The notes beneath the pieces were generated by a model, which saw only the letters and a program-made list of their open reading frames with translations, was not told where the DNA came from and did no database searches. The translations under genes and the position numbers were made by a program. A stretch of DNA of 52,811 nt from Lachnospiraceae bacterium UBA3632 (lineage in GTDB: Bacteria; Bacillota; Clostridia; Lachnospirales; Lachnospiraceae): contig DFKZ01000021.1 of the NCBI GenBank assembly GCA_002373975.1, positions 1-52,811 of the forward strand, read 5' to 3'. Numbering within the stretch: the first letter of the stretch is position 1; each line of letters begins with the position of its first letter. Of this stretch, positions 24,831 through 33,986 are shown piece after piece.

Positions 24831-25592
24831 ATGGCTATACCTGTAAAGCTTGAAGTGTTTGAAGGTCCGTTGGATCTTTTGCTTCATCTGATAGAAAAAA
24901 ACAAAATCGATATCTATGATATTCCCATCGTGCTTGTCACGGAGCAGTACCTCGATTACATCAAAAAGATGGAGACCGAGGACATGAACGTGATGAGTGA
25001 GTTCCTTGTAATGGCTGCCACTCTCATAGACATAAAGTGCAAGATGCTGCTTCCTCCCGAGGTTAACGAGGAAGGAGAGGAGATCGATCCCAGATCCGAA
25101 CTGGTGGAGAAACTCCTTGAGTACAAGATGTACAAATATATGTCCTATGAACTCCGGGACAGACAGGTTGATGCAGCCACGGTGTTTTACAGGAAAAAGG
25201 ATCTTCCCAAAGAGGTGCTTTCATATGTTCCTCCCGTTGACTACGAGGAACTGATAGGAGATATGAATCTCCAGAAACTGCACGAGCTCTTCAAGACCAT
25301 AGTAAAGAGACAGGAAGACCGTATCGATCCCATCAGGAGTAGGTACGGCAAGATCGAAAAGGAAGAAGTGGACATGGAACTTAAGACTCTTTATGTGAGA
25401 GCTTTTGCCCAGACTCACAAGACCTTTTCCTTTACAAAACTCCTCGAGAGCCAGCACAGCCGTGCCGAAATAATAGTCACATTCCTTATCATCCTTGAGA
25501 TGATGCATGACGGTGAGATCACGATCAGACAGAACGATCTGTTTGACGATATAATCATAACTTCAAATTTCATGGAGGAAAATGCGGGATAG
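24831..25592 (+). CDS. scpA: Segregation and condensation protein A
   Basis: A 253-residue kleisin subunit of the SMC-ScpAB condensin. The N-terminal FEGPLDLLLHLIEKNKIDIYDIPI is the ScpA hallmark, and the C-terminal winged helix binding SMC heads is at about 180-250. The ATG at 24831 follows AAGGAA. It lies 17 bases after the phosphoesterase and just before scpB, the usual pair. Confidence 0.96.
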   Translation: MAIPVKLEVFEGPLDLLLHLIEKNKIDIYDIPIVLVTEQYLDYIKKMETEDMNVMSEFLVMAATLIDIKCKMLLPPEVNEEGEEIDPRSELVEKLLEYKMYKYMSYELRDRQVDAATVFYRKKDLPKEVLSYVPPVDYEELIGDMNLQKLHELFKTIVKRQEDRIDPIRSRYGKIEKEEVDMELKTLYVRAFAQTHKTFSFTKLLESQHSRAEIIVTFLIILEMMHDGEITIRQNDLFDDIIITSNFMEENAG

Positions 25593-25613
25593 TTTTTCCG
25601 TATCCTAAAAGTA

Positions 25614-26183
25614 ATGGATAAAGAAACATCAAAAAAAGTACTTGAAGGCGTGCTGTTTTCCATGGGAGAAGCCGTGCAGATATCGCGCCTTGCGGATGTG
25701 ATAGAAGAAAGCAAAAAGGAAACGAGAAAGATCCTTGAGGAGATGTCGGAGGAGTATCAGGCTGCTGACAGGGGAATCATGATCACATGGTTTGAGGATT
25801 CCGTGCAGCTTTGCACCAAGCCTGAAATATACGAGTATCTTATCAAGATCGCAAAAGCTCCGCCCAAATTCCAGCTCACGGACACCGTGCTGGAGACACT
25901 TTCCATAATTGCTTACAAGCAGCCCGTAACAAGGATAGAGATCGAGAAGATCCGCGGCGTTGCCTGCGATCATGCCATAAACAAACTTCTTGAATACGAT
26001 CTTATTCAGGAACTGGGACGCCTTGACGCACCGGGTAAGCCGCTCCTGTTCGGAACCACGGAGCAGTTTTTGAGAAGCTTCGGAGTGCGCAGCATAGATG
26101 AACTCCCCCAGATCAATCCGGTGCAGGTGGAAGAGTTTAAAAAGCAGGCTGAAGAAGAAGTTCAGCTCAAGCTGGACATCTGA
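25614..26183 (+). CDS. scpB: Segregation and condensation protein B
   Basis: A 189-residue protein of two winged-helix domains that dimerises and binds ScpA. Family features include LEGVLFSMGEAVQI at the start, LSIIAYKQPVTRIEIEKIRGV in the second domain, and LLFGTTEQFLRSFGV toward the end. It forms an operon with scpA (21-base gap) and is followed by a terminator at about 26211. Confidence 0.96.
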   Translation: MDKETSKKVLEGVLFSMGEAVQISRLADVIEESKKETRKILEEMSEEYQAADRGIMITWFEDSVQLCTKPEIYEYLIKIAKAPPKFQLTDTVLETLSIIAYKQPVTRIEIEKIRGVACDHAINKLLEYDLIQELGRLDAPGKPLLFGTTEQFLRSFGVRSIDELPQINPVQVEEFKKQAEEEVQLKLDI

Positions 26184-26210
26184 TAAAAAAAAGAGATTAT
26201 ATGAATAAAA

Positions 26211-26246
26211 AAAGCGGTTCGCGCTATTTGCGAAACGCTTTTTTTG
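26211..26246 (+). terminator. Rho-independent terminator of scpAB
   Basis: AAAGCG-G-TTCGC (26211-26222) pairs with GCGAA-CGCTTT (26230-26241) with a small bulge and a seven-base loop, followed by T residues. An A-rich run precedes the stem. It separates scpB from the decarboxylase operon. Confidence 0.85.
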
Positions 26247-26333
26247 TGATACAATTATAAAGATTGTGAAAATGGGGGAAAATCTTTATTTGTGAGAGAT
26301 TCCCGACATTATTATATATACGGAGGAAAACCT

Positions 26334-27761
26334 ATGAGCACTACGCAAACAGCTATCGGACGGATCAATAATCTGCTCGATGACAACAGCTTTGTTGAAA
26401 TAGGTGGTCTTGTTACCGCAAGAGCTACAGATTTCAACTTAACCCCTGCCGATATGCCCTCGGACGGATGTGCGACCGGTTACGGAACGATAGACGGACA
26501 GCTCGTCTACGTTTACAGCCAGGACGCTTCTGTTCTCGGCGGCACCATCGGAGAAATGCATGCGCGCAAGATAGTAAATATTTATGATCTCGCGCTCAAG
26601 ATGGGTGCACCGGTGATCGGATTCATCGATTGTGCAGGATTACGACTTCAGGAGGCGACAGATGCCCTCAACGCTTTCGGTGAGGTGTACGCCGCACAGG
26701 TTTCTGCATCTGGTGTTGTACCGCAGATAACCGCTATAGTCGGAACATGCGGAGGAGGCCTTGCTCTCTTCCCGTCACTTACAGACTTTACTTTTATGCT
26801 TAAGGATAATGCTAAGCTTTTTGTCAACTCCCCCAATGCTCTTGAGGGCAACAGGATTGACAAGAACGATACTTCTTCCGCAGCATTCCAGTCCATCGAA
26901 GCAGGTCTTGTCGATGTGGTGGACAGTGAAGAAGATCTTTATGCAGGCATCAGAAACCTCGTAGGATTCCTTCCCGCAAATAATTATGATGTAAACGATG
27001 TTGAGTGCGATGACGACTTAAACCGCAGCTTCGAGAGCCTCGAAGGTTTCGCGGGAGATACCGCGGAAGCGCTTAAAGTTATCGCAGACGACAATGATTT
27101 CTTTGAGATCAAGCCCGGATTTGCTTCCGAGATGGTAACCGGATTTATCAGACTTGACGGAGTTACCGTGGGAGCAGTTGCAAACAGAAGCGAGATCCTT
27201 CCCGACGGAGATATGGAGGGAGAGAAGTTCGGAACTGTTCTTACCACCAACGGATGCTACAAGGCAGAAGAGTTTATCAAATTCTGCGATGCATTCGAGA
27301 TTCCTATTCTTTCACTCACAAACGTTACCGGATACGCAGCAACCGTTTCATCCGAGAAGACCATTGCCAGAGCGGCAGCAAAGCTCACCGCAGCGTTTGC
27401 ATCAGCAACCGTTCCCAAGGTTAATGTTGTGATCGGAAAAGCTTTCGGAACCGCAGCAAACGTTATGAACTCCAAGGCAGTGGGAGCAGATATCACCATC
27501 GCATGGAAGAACGCCCAGATCGGAACCATGGATGCAAAGCTTGCGGCCAAGATCATGTATGAAGGTCAGGGAAGCGATGTGATCGATGCGAAGGCAAAGG
27601 AATATGAGGAGCTTACTCTCGGTGCAACAAGTGCTGCAAGAAGAGGATATGTCGATCAGATCATCGAGCCTGCTGATACAAGAAAATATGTGATAGGTGC
27701 ATTCGAAATGCTCCTTTCAAAGCAGGAGAATTCCTACGATAAGAAGCACGTTACCATTTAA
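26334..27761 (+). CDS. Biotin-dependent acyl-CoA carboxyltransferase (MmdA / transcarboxylase 12S type)
   Basis: A 475-residue member of the two-domain crotonase-like carboxyltransferase family, as in methylmalonyl-CoA decarboxylase alpha, glutaconyl-CoA decarboxylase and the 12S part of transcarboxylase. It has two oxyanion regions: an N-terminal GTCGGGLAL with FIDCAGLRLQE nearby, and a C-terminal repeat with AFGTAANVMNSKA. It transfers carboxyl groups between an acyl-CoA and biotin. The ATG at 26334 is preceded by ACGGAGG. It heads an operon with an OadG-like protein, biotin carrier, OadB and a second carboxyltransferase. The acyl-CoA used cannot be read from sequence. Confidence 0.9.
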   Translation: MSTTQTAIGRINNLLDDNSFVEIGGLVTARATDFNLTPADMPSDGCATGYGTIDGQLVYVYSQDASVLGGTIGEMHARKIVNIYDLALKMGAPVIGFIDCAGLRLQEATDALNAFGEVYAAQVSASGVVPQITAIVGTCGGGLALFPSLTDFTFMLKDNAKLFVNSPNALEGNRIDKNDTSSAAFQSIEAGLVDVVDSEEDLYAGIRNLVGFLPANNYDVNDVECDDDLNRSFESLEGFAGDTAEALKVIADDNDFFEIKPGFASEMVTGFIRLDGVTVGAVANRSEILPDGDMEGEKFGTVLTTNGCYKAEEFIKFCDAFEIPILSLTNVTGYAATVSSEKTIARAAAKLTAAFASATVPKVNVVIGKAFGTAANVMNSKAVGADITIAWKNAQIGTMDAKLAAKIMYEGQGSDVIDAKAKEYEELTLGATSAARRGYVDQIIEPADTRKYVIGAFEMLLSKQENSYDKKHVTI

Positions 27762-27777
27762 GAAAGGCGGAGAAAGA

Positions 27778-28623
27778 ATGAAGAAATTTATTATCTTTAT
27801 AGCTGCCGCCCTCAGTGCTGTATGCCTAAGTGCATGTTCGGGGAAGAGCGGGCTCACACAGTTCGAGTCCGAAAAGATCGAGACTGCAAAGGAGTACGCA
27901 CTCGGTCAGGTGATACCGTCACTCGGATTTTTTTCCGACGGTACCATGGATCAGTACGAGATGCAGTATCAGCCGATTCCCTGGGATGAATTCACCATGG
28001 ATGAGGTTGCTGCCTACGCCAAGAAGGTCTTTGGATTTGAAGTTGACGGCTATGGCTTTTACAATGCCATAAACAGCTTCAAAGGTTCAAAAGAGACCCT
28101 CGGAGCGATGAGTAAGGATGGGGCCGGCAATTATGAGTACGGCGAAGCAACTGCTTATATCGATGATGATCAGATAGTGGTCAATGTACCGGTTAAGTGC
28201 GAAAAGGGAGATGCAAACATTGAAGTTATTTTCTCCAATGACCTTTTCATGAAGCTTGAAGCCGCATCGATCAATCAGGATTTCACAATGTCTGACAAGA
28301 TGGGCAAAGCGGGTCTTAACACTCTTCTTGGAATGGGAACGGTGTTTATTGTTCTCATACTGATCAGCCTTATCATCAGCCTGTTTGGACTTATACCCAA
28401 GATCCAGAAAGCGTCCGCTGAAAAGAAAAAGCTCGCCGAGCAGCAGAAGAACGCAGCGACATCAGGCATAGATAACGCGATAGATCAGATCATCGAAAAC
28501 GAGACGCAAAACGAGACCGCGGATACGGAGCTGGTTGCGGTAATAGCAGCGGCCATAGCTGCCTGTGAGGGCACATCTGCCGACGGATTCGTTGTCCGTT
28601 CGATCAGAAGAAGATACAGATAA
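27778..28623 (+). CDS. OadG-family lipoprotein with extracytoplasmic domain
   Basis: A 281-residue protein much longer than classic OadG (about 80 residues). It begins with a lipoprotein signal (lipobox LSAC, Cys about 23) and an exported domain of about 150 residues with a DUF3887-like look. One membrane helix (about 178-205) is followed by a cytoplasmic charged linker and the OadG tail VAVIAAAIAACEGTSADGFVVRSI. OadG anchors the decarboxylase and helps hold the complex together. I set the start at 27778 (GGCGGAG upstream); an earlier in-frame ATG lies inside the previous gene. Confidence 0.85.
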   Translation: MKKFIIFIAAALSAVCLSACSGKSGLTQFESEKIETAKEYALGQVIPSLGFFSDGTMDQYEMQYQPIPWDEFTMDEVAAYAKKVFGFEVDGYGFYNAINSFKGSKETLGAMSKDGAGNYEYGEATAYIDDDQIVVNVPVKCEKGDANIEVIFSNDLFMKLEAASINQDFTMSDKMGKAGLNTLLGMGTVFIVLILISLIISLFGLIPKIQKASAEKKKLAEQQKNAATSGIDNAIDQIIENETQNETADTELVAVIAAAIAACEGTSADGFVVRSIRRRYR

Positions 28624-28649
28624 TCAATTAAAACGGAGGAAAAAACCAG

Positions 28650-29027
28650 ATGAAGAATTATACCATTACCGTAAACGGAAATGTATATGATGTTACAGTA
28701 GAAGAGGGCACAGGAAGTGCTTCTCCCGCTCCCGCAAAGGCACCCGCTGCTCCCAAGGCAGCACCCAAGGCAGCTCCCGCAGCAGCACCCAAGGCTGCAT
28801 CTTCAGGAGCAGGCAGCGTAAAGGTTGAGGCCGGAGCTGCAGGAAAAGTATTCAAGATCGAAAAGAACGTCGGAGACGCAGTTAAGAAGGGCGATGCAGT
28901 TGTTATCATCGAAGCCATGAAGATGGAAATCCCTGTTGTTGCTCCCCAGGACGGAACCGTAGCCAGCATCGATGTAGCAGTCGGAGACGCTATCGAGGCA
29001 GGCGCTTGTCTTGCAACCCTTAACTAA
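28650..29027 (+). CDS. Biotin carboxyl carrier protein of a decarboxylase
   Basis: A 125-residue protein with a short N-terminal strand region, an Ala/Pro/Lys swinging linker (about 28-53) and a biotinyl domain. The attachment site is Lys91 in EAMKMEIP. It carries the carboxyl group between the two carboxyltransferase types and OadB. The ribosome site is CGGAGG. The layout matches the 1.3S transcarboxylase subunit and the GcdC/MmdC families. Confidence 0.95.
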   Translation: MKNYTITVNGNVYDVTVEEGTGSASPAPAKAPAAPKAAPKAAPAAAPKAASSGAGSVKVEAGAAGKVFKIEKNVGDAVKKGDAVVIIEAMKMEIPVVAPQDGTVASIDVAVGDAIEAGACLATLN

Positions 29028-29047
29028 TTGCTGTTTGGAGGTAATTT

Positions 29048-30199
29048 ATGGCTTACATAGCTAATACGCTGAGCAACCTGCTCCATCAGACGGCGTTCCT
29101 CAATCTTACCTGGGGTAACTTCCTGATGATACTCGTTGCCTGCTTTTTCCTATATCTGGCGATACGCCATGAGTTTGAGCCGCTTCTTCTTGTTCCGATC
29201 GCATTCGGAATGCTTCTTGTAAATATCTATCCCGATATCATCAGAAGCGCCGAGAGTGCGGCAAACGGACAGGGCGGACTGCTCTATTATTTCTACAAGC
29301 TGGATGAGCTTGCGATCCTTCCTTCGCTGATCTTCCTCGGCGTAGGAGCGCAGACCGATTTCGGTCCGCTTATTGCTAACCCCAAGAGCTTCCTTCTCGG
29401 AGCTGCTGCACAGTTCGGTATTTTCGCAGCATACTTCGGAGCTATCGCACTTGGATTTAATGACAAGGCTGCAGCAGCCATCTCCATCATCGGCGGTGCG
29501 GATGGCCCTACATCCATCTTCCTGGCAGGTAAGCTTGGCCAGACGGCGCTTTTGGGTCCCATAGCTGTGGCGGCATATTCGTATATGTCATTGGTACCCA
29601 TCATTCAGCCCCCCATCATGAAGCTCTTAACCACCAAGAAAGAGCGCGCGATTAAGATGGGACAGCTTCGTCCCGTATCAAAGCTCGAGAAGATCCTCTT
29701 CCCGATCATCATCACCATAGTTGTATGTCTCATCCTTCCTACCACAGCACCTCTTGTAGGTATGCTGATGCTTGGTAACCTTTTCAAGGAATCGGGCGTG
29801 GTAAGACAGCTTACCGAGACTGCATCAAACGCGATGATGTATATCGTTGTTATACTCCTCGGAACATCCGTAGGAGCAACCACCAGCGCAGAGTCATTCC
29901 TGAATGTGAGCACACTCAAGATCGTTGCGCTGGGACTTATCGCATTCGCTTTCGGAACCGCGGCAGGAGTGCTGTTCGGAAAGCTCATGTGTGTTGCGAC
30001 CAAGGGTAAGGTAAATCCTCTTATCGGATCGGCAGGAGTTTCCGCAGTGCCTATGGCAGCCCGTGTATCTCAGAAGGTCGGCGCGGAAGCAGACCCCACC
30101 AACTTCCTGCTCATGCATGCGATGGGACCCAACGTGGCCGGAGTTATCGGAACAGCGGTTGCAGCGGGAACATTCATGGCAATATTTGGAGTCTTTTGA
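29048..30199 (+). CDS. oadB: Sodium ion-translocating decarboxylase beta subunit
   Basis: A 383-residue polytopic protein of about nine to eleven helices. It contains the beta-subunit signatures LIFLGVGAQTDFGPLIANP, ISIIGGADGPTSIFLAGKL (Asp in the conserved GGADGPT) and a C-terminal AMGPNVAGVIGTAVAAG. It decarboxylates carboxybiotin and exports Na+ in OadB/MmdB/GcdB families. The ribosome site is TTGGAGGT. Na+ as coupling ion is known for the family and not tested here. Confidence 0.96.
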   Translation: MAYIANTLSNLLHQTAFLNLTWGNFLMILVACFFLYLAIRHEFEPLLLVPIAFGMLLVNIYPDIIRSAESAANGQGGLLYYFYKLDELAILPSLIFLGVGAQTDFGPLIANPKSFLLGAAAQFGIFAAYFGAIALGFNDKAAAAISIIGGADGPTSIFLAGKLGQTALLGPIAVAAYSYMSLVPIIQPPIMKLLTTKKERAIKMGQLRPVSKLEKILFPIIITIVVCLILPTTAPLVGMLMLGNLFKESGVVRQLTETASNAMMYIVVILLGTSVGATTSAESFLNVSTLKIVALGLIAFAFGTAAGVLFGKLMCVATKGKVNPLIGSAGVSAVPMAARVSQKVGAEADPTNFLLMHAMGPNVAGVIGTAVAAGTFMAIFGVF

Positions 30200-30219
30200 T
30201 ATAGAGAAAGGAATATAAA

Positions 30220-31647
30220 ATGGCAGATATAGAAAAGAAACCGATAAAGATTACGGAGACGGTGCTCCGTGACGCACATCAGTCCCTTATCGCTACAAGA
30301 ATGCCTACCGAGTTCATGCTTCCCATTGCCGAGAAGATGGATAAAGTCGGATACCATTCCGTAGAGTGCTGGGGCGGTGCAACATTTGATGCGTCCCTCA
30401 GATTCTTAAAGGAAGATCCCTGGGACAGACTGAGAAAGCTTCGTGACAGATTCAAGAACACCAAGCTTCAGATGCTCTTCAGAGGTCAGAATATCTTAGG
30501 ATACAGACCTTATGCCGATGACGTTGTTGATGCATTCGTTGAGAAGTCCATCGCAAACGGAATCGATATCATCAGAATATTTGACTGCCTCAACTACATG
30601 CCCAACCTCCAGGAGGCCGTAAATGCCACCAACAGGATCAAGAAGCAGGAGGGAAGAGGCCACGCACAGGTTGCTCTTTCCTACACCCTCGGCGATGCAT
30701 ATACTCTCGAGTACTGGGCAGGAATGGCCAAGCAAATCGAGGAGATGGGAGCCGATTCCATCTGCATTAAGGATATGGCAGGACTCCTTGTTCCCTACAG
30801 AGCTACCGAGCTTATCAAGGCCATGAAGGAGAACACCAAGCTTCCTATCCAGCTCCACACACATTACACATCAGGTGTTGCTTCGATGACATACCTTAAG
30901 GCTGTTGAGGCAGGCGTTGATGTTATCGACTGTGCAATGAGCCCTCTTGCGATGGGTACTTCACAGCCCGCTACAGAGGTTATGGTCGAGACCTTCAGAG
31001 GCACCCCTTATGATACCGGATATGATCAGGATCTTCTTGCGGAGATCGCCGATTATTTCGCTCCCTACAGGGATGAGTGCTTAAAGAACGGACTCCTTTC
31101 ACCCAAGGTGCTCGGAGTTAATATCAAGACACTTCTTTACCAGGTACCCGGCGGAATGCTTTCCAACATGGTAAGCCAGCTCAAGGAGCAGAATGCGGAA
31201 GATAAGTACCGTGAAGTGCTCGAGGAGATCCCCCGCGTGCGTAAAGACCTGGGCGAGCCGCCTCTTGTTACACCTTCTTCACAGATCGTCGGAACACAGG
31301 CTGTATTTAACGTTCTTATGGGCGAGAGATACAAGATGGCTACCAAGGAGACAAAGGCAGTCCTTCGCGGTGAGTACGGTCAGACCGTTAAACCCATGAA
31401 CCAGGAAGTAATCGACAAGGTTATCCCCGGGGAAAAGAGACTTACCGGACGCTTTGCCGATAATCTCGAAAACGAGATGGATAAGCTTGAAAGCGAGATG
31501 AAGGAGTGGAAGCAGCAGGACGAGGATGTGCTTTCCTATGCACTGTTCCCTCAGGTTGCTACCGACTTCTTCAAGTATCGTCAGGCTCAGCAGGAGAAAG
31601 TCGATATGACTCAGGCAGATACCCAGAACAAGGCATATCCTGTTTAA
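30220..31647 (+). CDS. oadA: Oxaloacetate decarboxylase alpha / PycB-type carboxyltransferase (5S type)
   Basis: A 475-residue TIM-barrel carboxyltransferase (ETVLRDAHQSLIATRMPTEFML; metal-binding HTHYTSG; SICIKDMAGLL). The C-terminal conserved region (about 300-460) is present but there is no fused biotin domain, so it depends on the separate carrier at 28650. It acts on oxaloacetate/pyruvate in OadA and in the transcarboxylase 5S subunit. It is the last gene of the operon, followed by a strong terminator. Confidence 0.93.
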   Translation: MADIEKKPIKITETVLRDAHQSLIATRMPTEFMLPIAEKMDKVGYHSVECWGGATFDASLRFLKEDPWDRLRKLRDRFKNTKLQMLFRGQNILGYRPYADDVVDAFVEKSIANGIDIIRIFDCLNYMPNLQEAVNATNRIKKQEGRGHAQVALSYTLGDAYTLEYWAGMAKQIEEMGADSICIKDMAGLLVPYRATELIKAMKENTKLPIQLHTHYTSGVASMTYLKAVEAGVDVIDCAMSPLAMGTSQPATEVMVETFRGTPYDTGYDQDLLAEIADYFAPYRDECLKNGLLSPKVLGVNIKTLLYQVPGGMLSNMVSQLKEQNAEDKYREVLEEIPRVRKDLGEPPLVTPSSQIVGTQAVFNVLMGERYKMATKETKAVLRGEYGQTVKPMNQEVIDKVIPGEKRLTGRFADNLENEMDKLESEMKEWKQQDEDVLSYALFPQVATDFFKYRQAQQEKVDMTQADTQNKAYPV

Positions 31648-31664
31648 TACTGTGATTTTTGTAC

Positions 31665-31695
31665 AAAAGACCACCGAAAAAATCGGTGGTCTTTT
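31665..31695 (+). terminator. Terminator of the decarboxylase operon
   Basis: AAAAGACCACCGA and TCGGTGGTCTTTT form a perfect 13-bp stem with an AAAAA loop. The A and T ends make it potentially functional in both directions. It lies 17 bases after the oadA stop. Confidence 0.95.
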
Positions 31696-31734
31696 GTAGT
31701 TTTCTATGGAAATAATACATATCGTATGTTATCA

Positions 31735-31740
31735 TATAAT
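31735..31740 (+). promoter_or_regulatory. Possible -10 box for the histidine kinase gene
   Basis: A perfect TATAAT occurs 30 bases before the kinase start, but no convincing -35 is seen 16-18 bases upstream. Confidence 0.35.
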
Positions 31741-31769
31741 CCAGAGGATTTATTCAGAGGGTATTTAAT

Positions 31770-33974
31770 ATGGTTCATACTTTTTATACAGTATCCGTGA
31801 TCCTTTCCGGACTGATGCAGATACTTTTTATGTTTCAGTGGAGGAAGAGTTCATCATCGGAATTCATTTTTACATTCGCTCTTGTGCCCGTAGTAAATGC
31901 CGGATACACGTGGCTTGCGAGAGCGCAGACCCTTGAGGGTGCTCTCAATGCCACAAAGCTGACCTATGTGGGCGGATGTTTTCTTCATATGTTTCTTTTT
32001 ATGGGGATCCTGTCGCTTTGCAATTTCAAGGTCCGTTCATGGGTGAGGGCGGCTCTTCTTTCGCTTAGCTCTGTCCTTTTCGGGTTTGTTCTTACCATCG
32101 GGCACTTGCCCATTTTTTACAAAAGTGCCGAGCTTGCACAGTTGAACGGTGTTTCATATCTGATCAAGGATTATGGACCGATGCACACGGTGTTCTATGT
32201 CTATATGATAGGCCTTATGATGGCGAGCGTTATTGCACTGATCGTGTGTGTTGTCAAGCATCCCGAGGTGTCGCTGCGCAATCTTATTATCCTGATCGTG
32301 GTGGACATCATAAGTGTGATGGCTTTTCTTGGCGGAAGAATGGTATCGAAAGCGACCGGTACGCCGATCGAGGTAATGCCTGCTTTCTATGTTTCGGCAG
32401 AGTTTGCTTTTCTGGTTCTCTATCAGCGCCTCAGATTGTACAGCATCTCGGCAGGTGTGGCCGAGAGTCTTATCGAAAACGGTGAGGATGGTCTGATATG
32501 CTTTGACAGAGAAAAGCATTATCTGGTATGCAATAATACAGCTAAAAAGATAATACCTTCTCTTGTCAGGGCCAAAGCCGACAGCCACTTAAGCCGCGAT
32601 AATAAGGAATATACCGACATCCTTACATGTCTTAACAGGTTTTACAATTACGAGATATCAAAAACTCCGCTCTCATTTAAAAAGGATGGCAAGATCTATG
32701 AGCTTCATCCCGATTACATGAGGGATAATAACAGGATATGCGGGTTCTATATACTTATAGCCGATGTGACCACGGAGAGGATCCACAGTGCGGAAATGGA
32801 AAAGGCGGCGGATGCGGCAAGAGCTGCCGACAAGGCAAAGAGCAATTTCCTTGCTCAGATGTCCCACGAGATACGTACGCCTATCAATACCATTCTCGGA
32901 ATGAATGAGATCATCCAGAGAGAGTGCTCGGATAAGGGAATTCTTGAATACTCCGACAATATACAGAATGCCGGTAAAAGTCTTATGATGCTCATTAACA
33001 GCATCCTTGACTTTTCCAAGATCGAGGACGGAAAGATGGAGATCGTGCCTGTCAGATACTCCACCGCGGAAATGATAAACAGCGTGATCAGTTCTGTCAG
33101 TGTAAGGGCGAGAGAAAAGGGGCTCAACCTTAAGGTGTCTGTAAACGAATGCCTGCCTTCACAGCTTTACGGCGACGACGTAAGAGTTTCGCAGGTGATC
33201 CTGAATCTCGTCACCAACGCTATCAAATACACCGAAAAGGGAAGCGTGACCCTCACCGTCGGGGAGAAGGAGCGTGACGCTTATTCAGTTTTGCTCTATG
33301 TGGAAGTAAAGGATACCGGAATAGGTATCCGCAAGGAGGATATGAAGAAGCTGTTCGAATCCTTCTCAAGACTGGAAGAAAAGCGTAACCGCAATATAGA
33401 GGGAACCGGGCTTGGATTGTCCATAGTGACGGGGCTTCTCGATATGATGGGAGGAACGCTCAACGTTGAGAGTGAGTACGGCAAGGGATCAACCTTCTCG
33501 TTCACGCTGAAGCAGGGAATAGAAGACGAGAATCCGATCGGTACATACAAGCAGGGACCGCAGGAGATAAAGCATGTTAAAAAGTCGGAAGATCTTAAAT
33601 TCCCGGGTGCAAAAGTGCTTGTTGTAGACGATAATGTGATGAATCTTAAAGTGGCATCAAGACTGCTTGCGCTGAGTGAGATCAGGTGCGATATTGCTTC
33701 ATCAGGTCCCGAGGCACTGGAGGCGGTAAGCAAAAAGGAATACGACATAATCTTCCTTGATCATATGATGTCTGGAATGGACGGAATAGAAACTCTCGCA
33801 AATATGAAGAAAGAGAATTTGCTGCCGGAAAAGACCAGGGTTATCGCACTTACGGCAAATGCCATAATAGGGGCAAAGGAACAGTATATCTCGTCCGGCT
33901 TTGACGACTATCTGTCCAAACCGATCGAAGTAAAAGCACTGCAGGAAATGATAAAGAAACATCTGGATAAATAA
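31770..33974 (+). CDS. Hybrid sensor histidine kinase with 7TM-type input
   Basis: A 734-residue hybrid kinase. The N-terminal region (about 1-225) has roughly seven hydrophobic helices, like the histidine-kinase 7TM input module. A divergent PAS-like segment (about 230-335) follows, then HisKA with His366 in QMSHEIRTPIN. The ATPase domain has NLVTNAIKYTEKG and GTGLGLSIV, and a C-terminal receiver carries acceptor Asp664 in IIFLDHMMSGMDG. No output DNA-binding domain is attached and no separate Hpt protein is nearby. The TetR gene starts 12 bases after it. Confidence 0.92.
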   Translation: MVHTFYTVSVILSGLMQILFMFQWRKSSSSEFIFTFALVPVVNAGYTWLARAQTLEGALNATKLTYVGGCFLHMFLFMGILSLCNFKVRSWVRAALLSLSSVLFGFVLTIGHLPIFYKSAELAQLNGVSYLIKDYGPMHTVFYVYMIGLMMASVIALIVCVVKHPEVSLRNLIILIVVDIISVMAFLGGRMVSKATGTPIEVMPAFYVSAEFAFLVLYQRLRLYSISAGVAESLIENGEDGLICFDREKHYLVCNNTAKKIIPSLVRAKADSHLSRDNKEYTDILTCLNRFYNYEISKTPLSFKKDGKIYELHPDYMRDNNRICGFYILIADVTTERIHSAEMEKAADAARAADKAKSNFLAQMSHEIRTPINTILGMNEIIQRECSDKGILEYSDNIQNAGKSLMMLINSILDFSKIEDGKMEIVPVRYSTAEMINSVISSVSVRAREKGLNLKVSVNECLPSQLYGDDVRVSQVILNLVTNAIKYTEKGSVTLTVGEKERDAYSVLLYVEVKDTGIGIRKEDMKKLFESFSRLEEKRNRNIEGTGLGLSIVTGLLDMMGGTLNVESEYGKGSTFSFTLKQGIEDENPIGTYKQGPQEIKHVKKSEDLKFPGAKVLVVDDNVMNLKVASRLLALSEIRCDIASSGPEALEAVSKKEYDIIFLDHMMSGMDGIETLANMKKENLLPEKTRVIALTANAIIGAKEQYISSGFDDYLSKPIEVKALQEMIKKHLDK

Positions 33975-33986
33975 AGGGGAAATACA

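Noticed and set aside
26245..26333. TTGTGA-17-TATATA promoter just before the carboxyltransferase gene
   Set aside because: The predicted start would fall almost on the ribosome site, and other weak -10-like sequences upstream are equally plausible, so no single promoter can be chosen.
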